From positions 372,001 through 436,000 of the forward strand of contig NZ_FQXQ01000001.1 of the NCBI RefSeq assembly GCF_900130035.1: a stretch of 64,000 nt of DNA, in the 5' to 3' direction. A model generated the notes under the pieces. The model had not been told where the DNA came from, did not search any database, and was given only the letters and a program-made list of their open reading frames with translations. How positions within the stretch are numbered: the stretch's first letter is position 1; the number at the start of each line of letters is the position of its first letter. This document shows, piece by piece, positions 36,405 through 44,875 of this stretch. The stretch comes from Wenyingzhuangia marina. Lineage in GTDB: Bacteria > Bacteroidota > Bacteroidia > Flavobacteriales > Flavobacteriaceae. Position numbers and translations under genes: made by a program.

Positions 36405-37424
36405 ATGTTAGATAAAGTTAAAGAACTGATTGGGGAAGTAAATGATTTTAAGGCCACTACTAAAGAGGAACTTGAAGCATTTAGAATTAAATACATGGGT
36501 AAAAAAGGAATATTAAACGACCTTTTTGCCGAATTTAAAAATGTAGCTAACGATCAGAAAAAAGAATTTGGACAAGCATTAAACACATTTAAAAATGCTG
36601 CTGAAGGAAAAGTAAATGAATTAAGAGCCAGTTTAGAAGAAGCAAATTTAAACACTAGTAGTTTAAACGATTTAACCAGACCTGCGGAGCCTATGTCTTT
36701 GGGTTCTCGTCATCCAATATCTATTGTTAAAAATCAAATTATTGATGTGTTTTCTAGAATTGGTTTTACGGTTTCTGAAGGTCCTGAAATTGAAGATGAC
36801 TGGCACAACTTTACCGCTTTAAACTTACCAGAATATCATCCGGCAAGAGATATGCAAGACACGTTCTTTATTGAACAAAATCCAGATATTTTATTACGTA
36901 CTCATACTTCATCTGTACAAACAAGATATATGGAAAATAATGAGCCACCAATTAGAACTTTATCTCCGGGTAGGGTTTTTAGAAATGAAGATATTTCTGC
37001 TCGTGCTCACTGTATTTTCCACCAAGTAGAAGGTTTGTATATTGACACTGATGTTTCTTTTGCCGATTTAAAACAAACACTTTTGTACTTTACTCAAGAA
37101 ATGTTTGGAAAATCTAAAATACGTTTACGCCCTTCTTATTTCCCATTTACAGAGCCAAGTGCCGAAGTAGATATTTACTGGGGATTAGAAACGGAAACCG
37201 ACTATAAAATTACCAAAGGAACAGGTTGGTTAGAAATTATGGGATGTGGAATGGTTGATCCTAATGTATTAAAAAATGCCAATATAGATCCTACAAAATA
37301 TAGTGGTTACGCTTTTGGAATGGGTATAGAACGTATTGCGATGCTGTTATATCAAATTCCAGATATTAGAATGTTTTATGAAAACGATGTTCGTTTCTTA
37401 GAGCAATTTAAATCTATTAACTAA
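36405..37424 (+). CDS. pheS: Phenylalanyl-tRNA synthetase alpha subunit
   Basis: Catalytic subunit of the alpha2-beta2 PheRS that charges tRNA-Phe. The 339 residues have an N-terminal coiled coil (about 1-85) that binds tRNA and a class II core. Conserved elements include HPARDMQDTFF, LLRTHTSSVQ, FRNEDISARAHCIFHQVEG, FPFTEPSAEVDI and GFGMGIER-like AFGMGIERIAMLLY. The beta-subunit gene is not adjacent; in this region pheS stands as a single gene followed by a perfect terminator. Confidence 0.96.
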   Translation: MLDKVKELIGEVNDFKATTKEELEAFRIKYMGKKGILNDLFAEFKNVANDQKKEFGQALNTFKNAAEGKVNELRASLEEANLNTSSLNDLTRPAEPMSLGSRHPISIVKNQIIDVFSRIGFTVSEGPEIEDDWHNFTALNLPEYHPARDMQDTFFIEQNPDILLRTHTSSVQTRYMENNEPPIRTLSPGRVFRNEDISARAHCIFHQVEGLYIDTDVSFADLKQTLLYFTQEMFGKSKIRLRPSYFPFTEPSAEVDIYWGLETETDYKITKGTGWLEIMGCGMVDPNVLKNANIDPTKYSGYAFGMGIERIAMLLYQIPDIRMFYENDVRFLEQFKSIN

Positions 37425-37437
37425 AATATTATTTTCT

Positions 37438-37471
37438 AAAAAGTTGTAAAGCTAAATCTTTACAACTTTTT
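37438..37471 (+). terminator. Hairpin terminator after pheS
   Basis: Perfect 14-bp stem, AAAAAGTTGTAAAG at 37438-37451 with its complement at 37458-37471, 6-nt loop, ending in a T-run, 14 nt after the pheS stop. Confidence 0.85.
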
Positions 37472-37492
37472 ACTTTATACCTTATTTACAAC

Positions 37493-37894
37493 ATGAAAAA
37501 AGACATCAATATTCCAGAAATCAAGGACGTTTTTATGGCCGTTGTAAAAGAATACAACGATGAGTTTCAATGTGAGGACTGGAACATTTATTTGGTGAAC
37601 GATAAAGAAGAAGATTTAGAAATGGCCATTATTGTTTCTAAAGGATACGATGAAGACAAAATGATTGAAACTTCTGTAATGCGTAAAACCATTAATAAAT
37701 TACCGGCCAAATCTTTTGCAAAAGTAGAATTGATACAACCAGATTTATTTAAGTTAACCAACTTTTTTAACACCACATTTTTTATAGGAAACACCATGTA
37801 TGATAAAAAATATGTATTTGAAAAAAATACTATTAAAGAAGGGGCTTTACGAGTAATTAAGCAACTAAATAAAGAAGGTATTATTGCTAAATAA
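37493..37894 (+). CDS. Conserved hypothetical protein downstream of pheS
   Basis: A 133-residue soluble protein starting MKKDINIPEIKDVFMAVVKE. It appears to be an alpha/beta fold with EDWNIYLVNDKEEDLEMAIIVSKGYD followed by a predicted helix and LPAKSFAKVELI. No signal peptide or metal motif. I recall homologues carrying the label phenylalanyl-tRNA synthetase subunit alpha, apparently inherited from the neighbour; the sequence has no synthetase motif, so that name is wrong. It begins 22 nt after the pheS terminator and ends at a bidirectional terminator. Confidence 0.78.
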   Translation: MKKDINIPEIKDVFMAVVKEYNDEFQCEDWNIYLVNDKEEDLEMAIIVSKGYDEDKMIETSVMRKTINKLPAKSFAKVELIQPDLFKLTNFFNTTFFIGNTMYDKKYVFEKNTIKEGALRVIKQLNKEGIIAK

Positions 37895-37914
37895 GCTTTA
37901 CAAGTAACCTAAAT

Positions 37915-37956
37915 AAAACAAAAACACCATCTTTAAAAAGATGGCGTTTTTGTTTT
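37915..37956. terminator. Bidirectional terminator before gpsA 3' end
   Basis: A long hairpin: 37915-37934 pairs with 37937-37956 over 20 bp with one A/C mismatch, core CACCATCTTT, flanked by A- and T-rich arms. It serves the converging hypothetical and gpsA genes and overlaps the first bases of the gpsA stop codon. Confidence 0.85.
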
Positions 37957-38950
37957 AGTCTAAATTTTCAGACAATATCTTAAAGTGTTTTCTAGGACTT
38001 TTCCCTTCGTAAATAACACTATAAACAGTATCAATGATCGGTGTTTTGGCTCCATTTACCTGATTGATTTCATAAGCAGATTTTACAGCATAATATCCTT
38101 CAGCAACCATTTTCATTTCCATCATGGCAGATTTTACGGTATAGCCTTTACCAATCATATTTCCAAACATTCTGTTCCTACTAAATGTTGAATATCCGGT
38201 AACCAACAAATCTCCTAAATAAGCAGAGTTATTAATATTACGTTTCATCTTGTGTACCTTTTTAATGTAACGCTTCATTTCTCTAATGGCATTAGACATT
38301 AACACTGCTTGGTAATTATCTCCATATCCTAAACCATGAGCAATACCCGCCGCAATGGCATAAATGTTTTTTAACATGGCAGCATATTCGGTTCCAATAA
38401 TATCATCAGAGGTTTTACAAAAAATATAATCAGACGTTAAACAATCTGCCAAACATTTTGCTTTTTCTTCATCTTGACAAGCAATGGTTAAATAAGACAA
38501 GCGTTCTAAAGCAACCTCTTCAGCATGACACGGCCCTGCAATTACTCCTATGTTTTCAAAAGGAATTTCATAAGTCTCATTTAAATGCTCCCCTACAATC
38601 ATTCCCGTTTCAGGAACAATTCCTTTAATAGCCGAAAACACCATTTTATCTTTTAAAGAAACGGTTAATTTTGAAAGTTCTGTATTTAAAAAAGCAGATG
38701 GAATAGCAAAAATGATGATTTCTGCATATTCAACAAGCTCATTAATATCATCAGATAATAAAAGTTGACTCGTTTTAAACTCAACAGAAGTTAAATAGTT
38801 AGGATTATGATTATGCTCCTTAATATACTCAATAGCAGCTGTATTACGCATATACCAACCTACCTGATCTACTTTTTCACACAACATTTTAACAATAGCT
38901 GTTGCCCAACTACCACCTCCTAAAACAACTACCTTTGTATCTTTCTTCAT
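37955..38950 (-). CDS. gpsA: Glycerol-3-phosphate dehydrogenase [NAD(P)+]
   Basis: Reduces dihydroxyacetone phosphate to sn-glycerol-3-phosphate for phospholipid synthesis. The 331 residues have the dinucleotide fold VVLGGGSWATAIVKML, followed by IIFAIPSAFL and the catalytic region GTEYAAMLKNIYAIAAGIAHGLGYGDN with the conserved Lys. NRMFGNMIGKG matches the family's R-N-x-x-F-G-x-x-L-G block. Single gene with a TACTTTTG box 25 nt upstream. plsC, a later step of the same pathway, is encoded 2 kb away. Confidence 0.95.
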   Translation of the reverse strand: MKKDTKVVVLGGGSWATAIVKMLCEKVDQVGWYMRNTAAIEYIKEHNHNPNYLTSVEFKTSQLLLSDDINELVEYAEIIIFAIPSAFLNTELSKLTVSLKDKMVFSAIKGIVPETGMIVGEHLNETYEIPFENIGVIAGPCHAEEVALERLSYLTIACQDEEKAKCLADCLTSDYIFCKTSDDIIGTEYAAMLKNIYAIAAGIAHGLGYGDNYQAVLMSNAIREMKRYIKKVHKMKRNINNSAYLGDLLVTGYSTFSRNRMFGNMIGKGYTVKSAMMEMKMVAEGYYAVKSAYEINQVNGAKTPIIDTVYSVIYEGKSPRKHFKILSENLD

Positions 38951-38975
38951 TAAAACATATCATTTTTAATTCACT

Positions 38976-38983
38976 CAAAAGTA
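38976..38983 (-). promoter_or_regulatory. -7 promoter box for gpsA
   Basis: CAAAAGTA on the plus strand, so TACTTTTG on the minus strand, 25 nt before the gpsA start codon. Confidence 0.55.
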
Positions 38984-39069
38984 AGATTTATCTACGTAAT
39001 TAAAAGGTTAAATGAATATAAATCACAAATCAATCCTTATTTTTATGCTAGTTAAAACAAAATATATTT

Positions 39070-40212
39070 ATGCATATCTCTAAATTACCAAAGCTATCAG
39101 AAAGTATTTTTTCTACCATGTCTGCTCTAGCAAATAAGCATAATGCTATTAATTTATCTCAGGGATTTCCTAATTTTAAAACCTCAGAAAAATTACAGCA
39201 ATTGGTTACAGAGGCCATGCAAAAAGGATACAATCAATATGCTCCTATGCGTGGAGATTTAGAATTAAGAGAAGTGATTGCTCATAAAATATTTAAAAGC
39301 TATCAAACCAAATACGACGCTACAAACGAAATTACCATTACCGCCGGAGCTACTGAGGCTTTGTTTAATGCCATTACTGCATTTGTTCACAAAGATGATG
39401 AAGTGATTATTTTTAAACCTGCTTTTGATAGTTATGAACCTGTAGTAAGATTAAATGGCGGTGTGCCTATTTTCATTCAACTAAACTACCCTAATTACAA
39501 AGTCAATTGGGAAGAAGTAGCCGATAAAATCAGTACTAAAACAAGAATGATTATTATCAATACCCCTCTTAATCCAACAGGAACTCTGTTTGATAAAAGT
39601 GATATGCTGGCTTTACAGAACATCATAAAAAATACTGATATTATTGTGATAAGTGATGAGGTTTACGAACACATGACTTATGATGGACTTACACACCAAA
39701 GTGCTTGTAAATATCCTATTTTAAAAGAGCAGAGTTTTGTTATTGCCTCTTTTGGAAAAACCTTTCACAATACTGGATGGAAAATGGGCTATGCAGCGGC
39801 TCCAAAACATTTAATGGATGAATTTGTAAAAGTACACGAGTTTAATGTATTTAGTATCAATACGCCATATCAAAAAGCATTTGCTATCTTTATACAAGAT
39901 GAAAATAACTACAATTACCTAAACCAATTTTATCAAAACAAAAGAGATTTGTTTTTAAAAGGAATTGAAAATAGTAATTTTAGCTACACTCCTTGTAAAG
40001 GAACTTATTTTCAACTATTAAAATACAATAAAATCACAGAAGAAAATGATGTTGAATTTGCTAAAAGATTGGTAAAAGAATTTAAAATTGCCACCATTCC
40101 TATATCCGTATTTAACACCAACCAACTAGACGAAAAAGTATTGCGTTTTTGTTTTGCCAAAACAGACGAAACCATTCACAAAGCAACAGAAATATTATGT
40201 CAGATTCATTAA
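39070..40212 (+). CDS. Class I aminotransferase (methionine/glutamine type)
   Basis: PLP-dependent aminotransferase of 380 residues in the group of E. coli YbdL (methionine aminotransferase) and glutamine transaminase K / kynurenine aminotransferase. NLSQGFPNF, YNQYAPMRGDLELRE, ITAGATEALFNAI, NTPLNPTG and SDEVYEHM are the conserved blocks, and K230 in SFGKTFHNTGWKMGY is the PLP lysine. Its end overlaps the omega-amidase gene by 16 nt. That pairing strongly suggests the transaminase-omega-amidase route, in which Gln is the amino donor for methionine regeneration. Confidence 0.9.
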   Translation: MHISKLPKLSESIFSTMSALANKHNAINLSQGFPNFKTSEKLQQLVTEAMQKGYNQYAPMRGDLELREVIAHKIFKSYQTKYDATNEITITAGATEALFNAITAFVHKDDEVIIFKPAFDSYEPVVRLNGGVPIFIQLNYPNYKVNWEEVADKISTKTRMIIINTPLNPTGTLFDKSDMLALQNIIKNTDIIVISDEVYEHMTYDGLTHQSACKYPILKEQSFVIASFGKTFHNTGWKMGYAAAPKHLMDEFVKVHEFNVFSINTPYQKAFAIFIQDENNYNYLNQFYQNKRDLFLKGIENSNFSYTPCKGTYFQLLKYNKITEENDVEFAKRLVKEFKIATIPISVFNTNQLDEKVLRFCFAKTDETIHKATEILCQIH

Positions 40213-40970
40213 ACCTCACACTTGTTCAAACCGATAATATTTGGATGAACAACTTAACCAATCTTGAAAATTTAGACAAACAATTAAACAATATCAAAAC
40301 TGATATTATTGTTTTACCGGAAATGTTTTCAACTGGTTTTTGCATGGAACCTTCTAAAATAGCAGAAACCATGGATGGCCTTTCAGTATTATGGATGTTA
40401 AAAACTTCTAAAAGATTAAATTGTGCTGTTTGTGGATCGTTAAGCATTCAAGAAAAAAACAAATATTACAATCGTTTTTTATTTGTAACTCCCAACGGAA
40501 TTGAAGCTACTTATGACAAAAAGCACTTATTTACTTTTGGTAAAGAAGATGAAGTTTACACGCCCGGAAAAAAATTAACCACCATCCATTATAAAGGATG
40601 GAAAATAAAACCTTTTGTTTGTTACGATTTGCGTTTTCCTGTTTGGTCTCGTAATACTAATCATTATGATTTGGCTTTATATGTTGCCAACTGGCCTGCC
40701 AACAGATCCTTTGCATGGAACAGCCTATTAACAGCAAGAGCCATAGAAAACATGAGTTATGTGGTAGCTGTAAACAGAATTGGAGTTGATGGTAATGAAA
40801 TAAAATACCACGGAGATTCAAAAGTAATAGACCCTTTAGGAGAAACTTTAATTGACTTAAAAGAATCTAAAACGGTTAGACAAATTAGCCTAAAAATAAA
40901 TCATTTAGAAAAAGTAAGAGACAAGTTTAAATTCTTAGAAGATAAAGATGAGTTTAAGTTTAAAGATTAA
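40197..40970 (+). CDS. Omega-amidase (nitrilase family, YafV/NIT2-like)
   Basis: Hydrolyses 2-oxoglutaramate or 2-oxosuccinamate to the keto acid and ammonia. Start is the ATG at 40197, giving 257 residues beginning MSDSLNLTLVQTDNIW. An in-frame ATG at 40149 lies deep in the upstream gene and has no family counterpart. The nitrilase triad is Glu42 (VLPEMF), Lys108 (YDKKHLF) and Cys142 (VCYDLRFPVW). The 16-nt overlap with the aminotransferase gene, whose Gln-derived product would be its substrate, supports this assignment. Its 3' end converges on plsC with an 11-bp overlap. Confidence 0.92.
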   Translation: MSDSLNLTLVQTDNIWMNNLTNLENLDKQLNNIKTDIIVLPEMFSTGFCMEPSKIAETMDGLSVLWMLKTSKRLNCAVCGSLSIQEKNKYYNRFLFVTPNGIEATYDKKHLFTFGKEDEVYTPGKKLTTIHYKGWKIKPFVCYDLRFPVWSRNTNHYDLALYVANWPANRSFAWNSLLTARAIENMSYVVAVNRIGVDGNEIKYHGDSKVIDPLGETLIDLKESKTVRQISLKINHLEKVRDKFKFLEDKDEFKFKD

Positions 40971-41721
40971 TCTTGCTCTTTACTTTTTGCTCAACCTCAG
41001 CAAACAACTCCTCAAAAGATTTGTCTGCTGCTTTTATGGGCTCGTGCGTTTGTATAGTCATTTTTACCCCAATATTCATGGGAAACTGCCCGTATTCCCA
41101 TAATTTCCAGGAGTTATTAATACTTACTGGAATGACCACAGCATTTGGAGCAAACTTGGTTAAGATTTTTAACCCATTTTCAGAAAATCTTTTAGGTTGT
41201 CCATCTCTACTACGGGTTCCTTCTGGAAAAATAATTCCAGCTCTATTATTGGCTTTTAAATATTTGGCAAATTTCCCTATTTCGGACAATGCTTGTCTTG
41301 CATCTTTTCTATCAATTAAAGCAGACCCTCCATGCTTTAAATTAAAAGAAACACTTGGCAAACCTTTACCAAGCTCTTTTTTTGCAACAAATTTGGGATG
41401 TAATTTTCTGAAAAAATATCCTAGCGGAGGAATCTCATGCGTACTTTGATGATTAGACACAATGATATTTGGAACCGTATTATCAAAATTATATTGATTA
41501 ATAAACTTTACCCTTGTCCCTAAAATATATAAAGAGGCTGTTAACAATCCATTTAAGACATCTACCACTTTTTTATGTGCAGTATACCCCCCCACCTTTA
41601 ATGAAACCCATTGTATTGGATGAAAAACACATAATAAAAGTCCATAAACTAAATAAAACAATACCGATAAAGGATAAGCCAATAGGCTTTTACCTAAAGG
41701 CATTTTTTTATGCTTAGCCAT
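40960..41721 (-). CDS. plsC: 1-acyl-sn-glycerol-3-phosphate acyltransferase
   Basis: Membrane enzyme that acylates lysophosphatidate to phosphatidate. The 253 residues have an N-terminal hydrophobic segment (about 14-35). The catalytic motif is NHQSTHE (90-96): H91 with Glu96 in the acidic position, an HX4E variant of the usual HX4D. The second motif is FPEGTRS (165-171). Homologues of the HX4E kind exist, so activity is expected. It starts 17 nt downstream of the small membrane protein gene and is probably in the same transcript. Confidence 0.92.
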   Translation of the reverse strand: MAKHKKMPLGKSLLAYPLSVLFYLVYGLLLCVFHPIQWVSLKVGGYTAHKKVVDVLNGLLTASLYILGTRVKFINQYNFDNTVPNIIVSNHQSTHEIPPLGYFFRKLHPKFVAKKELGKGLPSVSFNLKHGGSALIDRKDARQALSEIGKFAKYLKANNRAGIIFPEGTRSRDGQPKRFSENGLKILTKFAPNAVVIPVSINNSWKLWEYGQFPMNIGVKMTIQTHEPIKAADKSFEELFAEVEQKVKSKINL

Positions 41722-41738
41722 AAGATGTAATTATTTAA

Positions 41739-42164
41739 TTAAAACCAATGAGACCAAGGAATTCTAGCTAAAATTAAAATCAATCCTAACCCATAGAAAA
41801 TAGCAAACGATTTAAATTTAGCTTTGTCATCAGTTAATTTTTTATGACGAGACCATCCAACAGTAATCAATGCAATGGCTATAATCATAGTTAATGGATG
41901 TTCAACACTCATCAATCTTAACTCTGCATTTTTCATGGCATTTCCCATACCAACATTTCTTAAAGTTTCATACCAAGGAGAAACATAATAAGTAATTAAA
42001 CCTACTAAAAACTGTGTATGCGTTAAAATTAAAGCAATCAATCCTAATTTACGATCTCCTGCCTTAAATTTTTCTTCTCTTTTTAAACTCATTACTGCAT
42101 TAAACACAACCATGGCAATGGCAATCAATGCAAATGCTGCTAAAATTGAATGTACTGTTCTCAT
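41739..42164 (-). CDS. Four-helix membrane protein, sometimes called cytochrome B-like
   Basis: A 141-residue protein with about four membrane helices (roughly 4-25, 43-62, 90-107 and 121-138) and several His residues near helix ends (HSILAAF, THTQFLVG, EHPLTM). The His pattern could hold haem, and I recall homologues named cytochrome B in flavobacterial genomes, but no classical haem-binding motif is established here. It overlaps the upstream DUF6973-like gene by 4 bp, so the two are translationally coupled. Function unknown. Confidence 0.75.
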   Translation of the reverse strand: MRTVHSILAAFALIAIAMVVFNAVMSLKREEKFKAGDRKLGLIALILTHTQFLVGLITYYVSPWYETLRNVGMGNAMKNAELRLMSVEHPLTMIIAIALITVGWSRHKKLTDDKAKFKSFAIFYGLGLILILARIPWSHWF

Positions 42165-42868
42165 CTATTTATTTTTTGATCTGACAAATTTAAGTATTTA
42201 GATTTATTATCTACCATTAAATATTCAGCTCTTGAAGGCACCAAACATTTTCTGTTTTCCCACAAACCATAATGTTCTTCTTTCGGAATAATCTGTCCTA
42301 AACTATCTATATATTGTCGGTTCTTTGTTTGATAGATCATTTTCATTTTTCCATCAATGACCGCTTGTCTTACTATTTCAATTCGCTCTCTTTTAGACAA
42401 GTCTTCTTTTTTATGTTCTTTATACAAAGTCAAACCAACACTGTTATTATATAAATCCATTTCAGAACTTATTTTATCTGGCAGCACTCCATCTTCTAGT
42501 TTGTGTTTTTTATAAAACTCATAATTCCCTTTTTCATGTTGTTTTCCTAAACTTCTTGCAGAGCGCCAACCAATTTCTTCAGCCAAACTCCACATCCAAA
42601 AAGCATGTTTAAAGGCATCTAACTGATTTCCTACATGATGATTTCCCATCACCCCTATATTTAAAATTGAATCTATGGTTTGTTCTACTTCCTTAGAAAC
42701 TCTGTAAGCTCTTTTGGCTTTAAAAGGATGAAAAATAACCCAGCATTTTTCTGCAGAACTCAACTTTTTATATCCTTTAGCTGCTTGAGCATTAACAGTG
42801 TTAAAAGTATAAGCTCCTATAAAAAAAAGAAACACGAGCACTCGTTTTCTTATAATGATACTTTTCAT
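42161..42868 (-). CDS. DUF6973-like secreted protein
   Basis: A 235-residue protein with a signal peptide (about 1-28, ending NAQA). The conserved core reads GNQLDAFKHAFWMWSLAEEIGWRSAR followed by a KQHEKGNYEF segment and DLYNNSVGL. This Asp/His-rich helical motif resembles DUF6973, which looks like a metal-dependent hydrolase core, but no activity is established to my knowledge. It is the first gene of a short operon with the four-helix membrane protein and perhaps plsC, divergent from the flippase gene. Confidence 0.7.
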   Translation of the reverse strand: MKSIIIRKRVLVFLFFIGAYTFNTVNAQAAKGYKKLSSAEKCWVIFHPFKAKRAYRVSKEVEQTIDSILNIGVMGNHHVGNQLDAFKHAFWMWSLAEEIGWRSARSLGKQHEKGNYEFYKKHKLEDGVLPDKISSEMDLYNNSVGLTLYKEHKKEDLSKRERIEIVRQAVIDGKMKMIYQTKNRQYIDSLGQIIPKEEHYGLWENRKCLVPSRAEYLMVDNKSKYLNLSDQKINR

Positions 42869-42932
42869 AGTAATGTTCGGTTAATTATTTCTTTATTGAT
42901 AGTCTCTTTTATTTACATCTACAAAAATAGAA

Positions 42933-42940
42933 TATATTTG
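42933..42940 (+). promoter_or_regulatory. -7 promoter box for the flippase
   Basis: TATATTTG ends 18 nt before the proposed TTG start at 42959, the same spacing as at dnaG. Confidence 0.6.
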
Positions 42941-42958
42941 TGCTATATCTTATTTAAT

Positions 42959-44404
42959 TTGAGCACACTTAAATCCTTTTTAAAAAACACCTTTATATAC
43001 GGACTTGCAGCTGTTTTACCCAAAGCAGTAAATGTTTTTTTACTAGGGCTTCACACCAAAACGCTAGCAAGCACCCAGCAATTTAACGTAAACACAGAGT
43101 TTTATGTATGGGCTGCCTATTTTAATGTATTATTAACCTTTGGAATGGAAACTACCTTTTTTAGGTTTTTCAACTCCGAAAAAGACAGAAATAAAGTATT
43201 AAGCACTTCTTTTTGTACGGTAGCATTGGTTGCGTTTTTAACATTAATTCCATTATTCTTATTATCAAATCAAATAGCTCCTCTTTTGGGTTTTGAGGAA
43301 ATCATCCACTTTAAAACACTTGTAGGAATTTTGTTATTTGACACGCTAACGGTAATTCCGTTTGCTTATCTAAGAGTAAAAAACAAAGCCATTAATTACG
43401 CATTATTTAGAGTTTTAAACATTTCTATTTATGCCATTCTTAATGTTTTATTTTTATTGATTTTATCACAAGAAAAAATCACAGCTATTTTTGGTTGGTA
43501 TACAACCTCGTCAAAAGTGGGCTATATCTTTTTAGCCAATTTATTTGCTAGTGGATTTACTTTTTTGATGGTATTACCCATGTTTTTAAATTTTAAACTG
43601 AAGTTAGATTTTTCATTACTAAAAAAAATGCTAACCTACGGATGGCCTATCTTAGTTGCAGGTTTGGCTTATGTAACCAACGAAAATTTAGACAAGCTTA
43701 TTTTACCAAGATTCTTAAACGAAAGCATTGCTGGAGCTTATGCAGGAGCTTATAAATTAGGCGTATTTATGTCTTTATTTATCATGGCATTTAAACTAGG
43801 GGCAGAACCTTTTTTCTTTAATGTATCGCACAAAGAAAATGCCCGTGAAACTTATGCTATTGTTTTAAAATGGTTTACCGTATTGGGAGCTTTTATTGTT
43901 TTAACCATTGTTGCTTATATCGATTTTTTTGCAAGTCTTTTACTTAAAAAACCTGAATATTTTGAAACTTTAGCCATCGTTCCAATCATATTATTAGCCA
44001 ATCTTTTATTAGGGATTTACAACAACTTGTCTGTTTGGTATAAAAACACCAATCAAACCAAATACGGAATGTATTTTTCTATTTTAGGAGGAGTGTTAAC
44101 CATTATAGGATTGCTAATTTTTGTGCCGATTTTTGGATATATGGGAGCTGCATGGGTTACCTTTTTTGTCTACGGTACCATGATGACTACTTCATATATT
44201 TACGGACAAAAACATTACAAAACACCTTATGAGGTTTCTAAAATATTAGGTTTATTTTTATTAATTACAGGACTTTGTTTTATATCCTTTTATGCACTCA
44301 GAGGACAATTTATTTTAAACTCTCTTTTATTACTAACTACATTGTTATTGGTTATTTTCATTGAACGAGATTTTATCAAACAAAGGTTTTTAAAGTCTAA
44401 ATAA
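42959..44404 (+). CDS. Wzx/MATE-like polysaccharide flippase (probable TTG start)
   Basis: Inner-membrane lipid-linked oligosaccharide flippase of the MOP superfamily, with about 12-14 helices in 481 residues. The N-terminus (M)STLKSFLKNTFIYGLAAVLPKAVNVFLLGL matches flavobacterial homologues, and the conserved GMETTFFRFFNSE follows. The only plausible start is TTG at 42959. The open frame extends back to 42680, but that part lies antisense to the DUF6973-like gene and upstream of the promoter box. The next in-frame ATG is far inside the first helices. Directly upstream of dut (31 nt). Confidence 0.88.
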   Translation: MSTLKSFLKNTFIYGLAAVLPKAVNVFLLGLHTKTLASTQQFNVNTEFYVWAAYFNVLLTFGMETTFFRFFNSEKDRNKVLSTSFCTVALVAFLTLIPLFLLSNQIAPLLGFEEIIHFKTLVGILLFDTLTVIPFAYLRVKNKAINYALFRVLNISIYAILNVLFLLILSQEKITAIFGWYTTSSKVGYIFLANLFASGFTFLMVLPMFLNFKLKLDFSLLKKMLTYGWPILVAGLAYVTNENLDKLILPRFLNESIAGAYAGAYKLGVFMSLFIMAFKLGAEPFFFNVSHKENARETYAIVLKWFTVLGAFIVLTIVAYIDFFASLLLKKPEYFETLAIVPIILLANLLLGIYNNLSVWYKNTNQTKYGMYFSILGGVLTIIGLLIFVPIFGYMGAAWVTFFVYGTMMTTSYIYGQKHYKTPYEVSKILGLFLLITGLCFISFYALRGQFILNSLLLLTTLLLVIFIERDFIKQRFLKSK

Positions 44405-44409
44405 GGCCG

Positions 44410-44417
44410 TACTTTTG
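44410..44417 (+). promoter_or_regulatory. -7 promoter box for dut
   Basis: TACTTTTG matches TAnnTTTG and ends 18 nt before the dut ATG, just after the flippase stop. Confidence 0.5.
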
Positions 44418-44435
44418 CCTTAAATTCTATTCTTT

Positions 44436-44870
44436 ATGAAAGTACAAATCATCAACAAGTCTAAACACGACTTACCTCAATATGAAACTAGTGGAGCAGC
44501 TGGTTTAGATTTAAAAGCCAACATAGAGGAAAGTATTTTCTTAAAACCATTAGAACGTGCTATCATAAAAACAGGATTATTTATTGCTTTACCACAAGGA
44601 TACGAAGCACAAGTAAGGCCTAGAAGTGGCTTGGCCGCAAAAAAAGGAATTACTGTATTAAATTCACCTGGAACAGTTGATGCAGATTATCGTGGAGAAA
44701 TAGGAGTAATTTTAGTCAACTTATCAAATGATGTTTTTGAAGTGACCGATGGAGAGCGTATTGCTCAATTAGTAATTGCAAAACATGAACAAGCTGAATG
44801 GGTAGAAGTTGAAGAATTAGACAGTACCCAAAGAGGAACAGGTGGATTTGGTAGTACGGGAACTAAATAA
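44436..44870 (+). CDS. dut: dUTP diphosphatase
   Basis: Trimeric dUTPase that hydrolyses dUTP to dUMP, keeping uracil out of DNA and feeding thymidylate synthesis. All five family motifs are present in 144 residues: [39 protein letters not shown] and the C-terminal flexible GTGGFGSTG. Followed 5 nt later by the EamA gene, probably in one transcript. Confidence 0.97.
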   Translation: MKVQIINKSKHDLPQYETSGAAGLDLKANIEESIFLKPLERAIIKTGLFIALPQGYEAQVRPRSGLAAKKGITVLNSPGTVDADYRGEIGVILVNLSNDVFEVTDGERIAQLVIAKHEQAEWVEVEELDSTQRGTGGFGSTGTK

Positions 44871-44875
44871 TTTAG

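Noticed and set aside
40973-41449. 158-codon frame antisense to plsC
   Set aside because: plsC motifs are on the other strand; the frame has no family resemblance.
42680-42958. 93-codon 5' extension of the flippase frame
   Set aside because: It is antisense to the DUF6973-like gene, upstream of the TATATTTG box, and unlike flippase N-termini.
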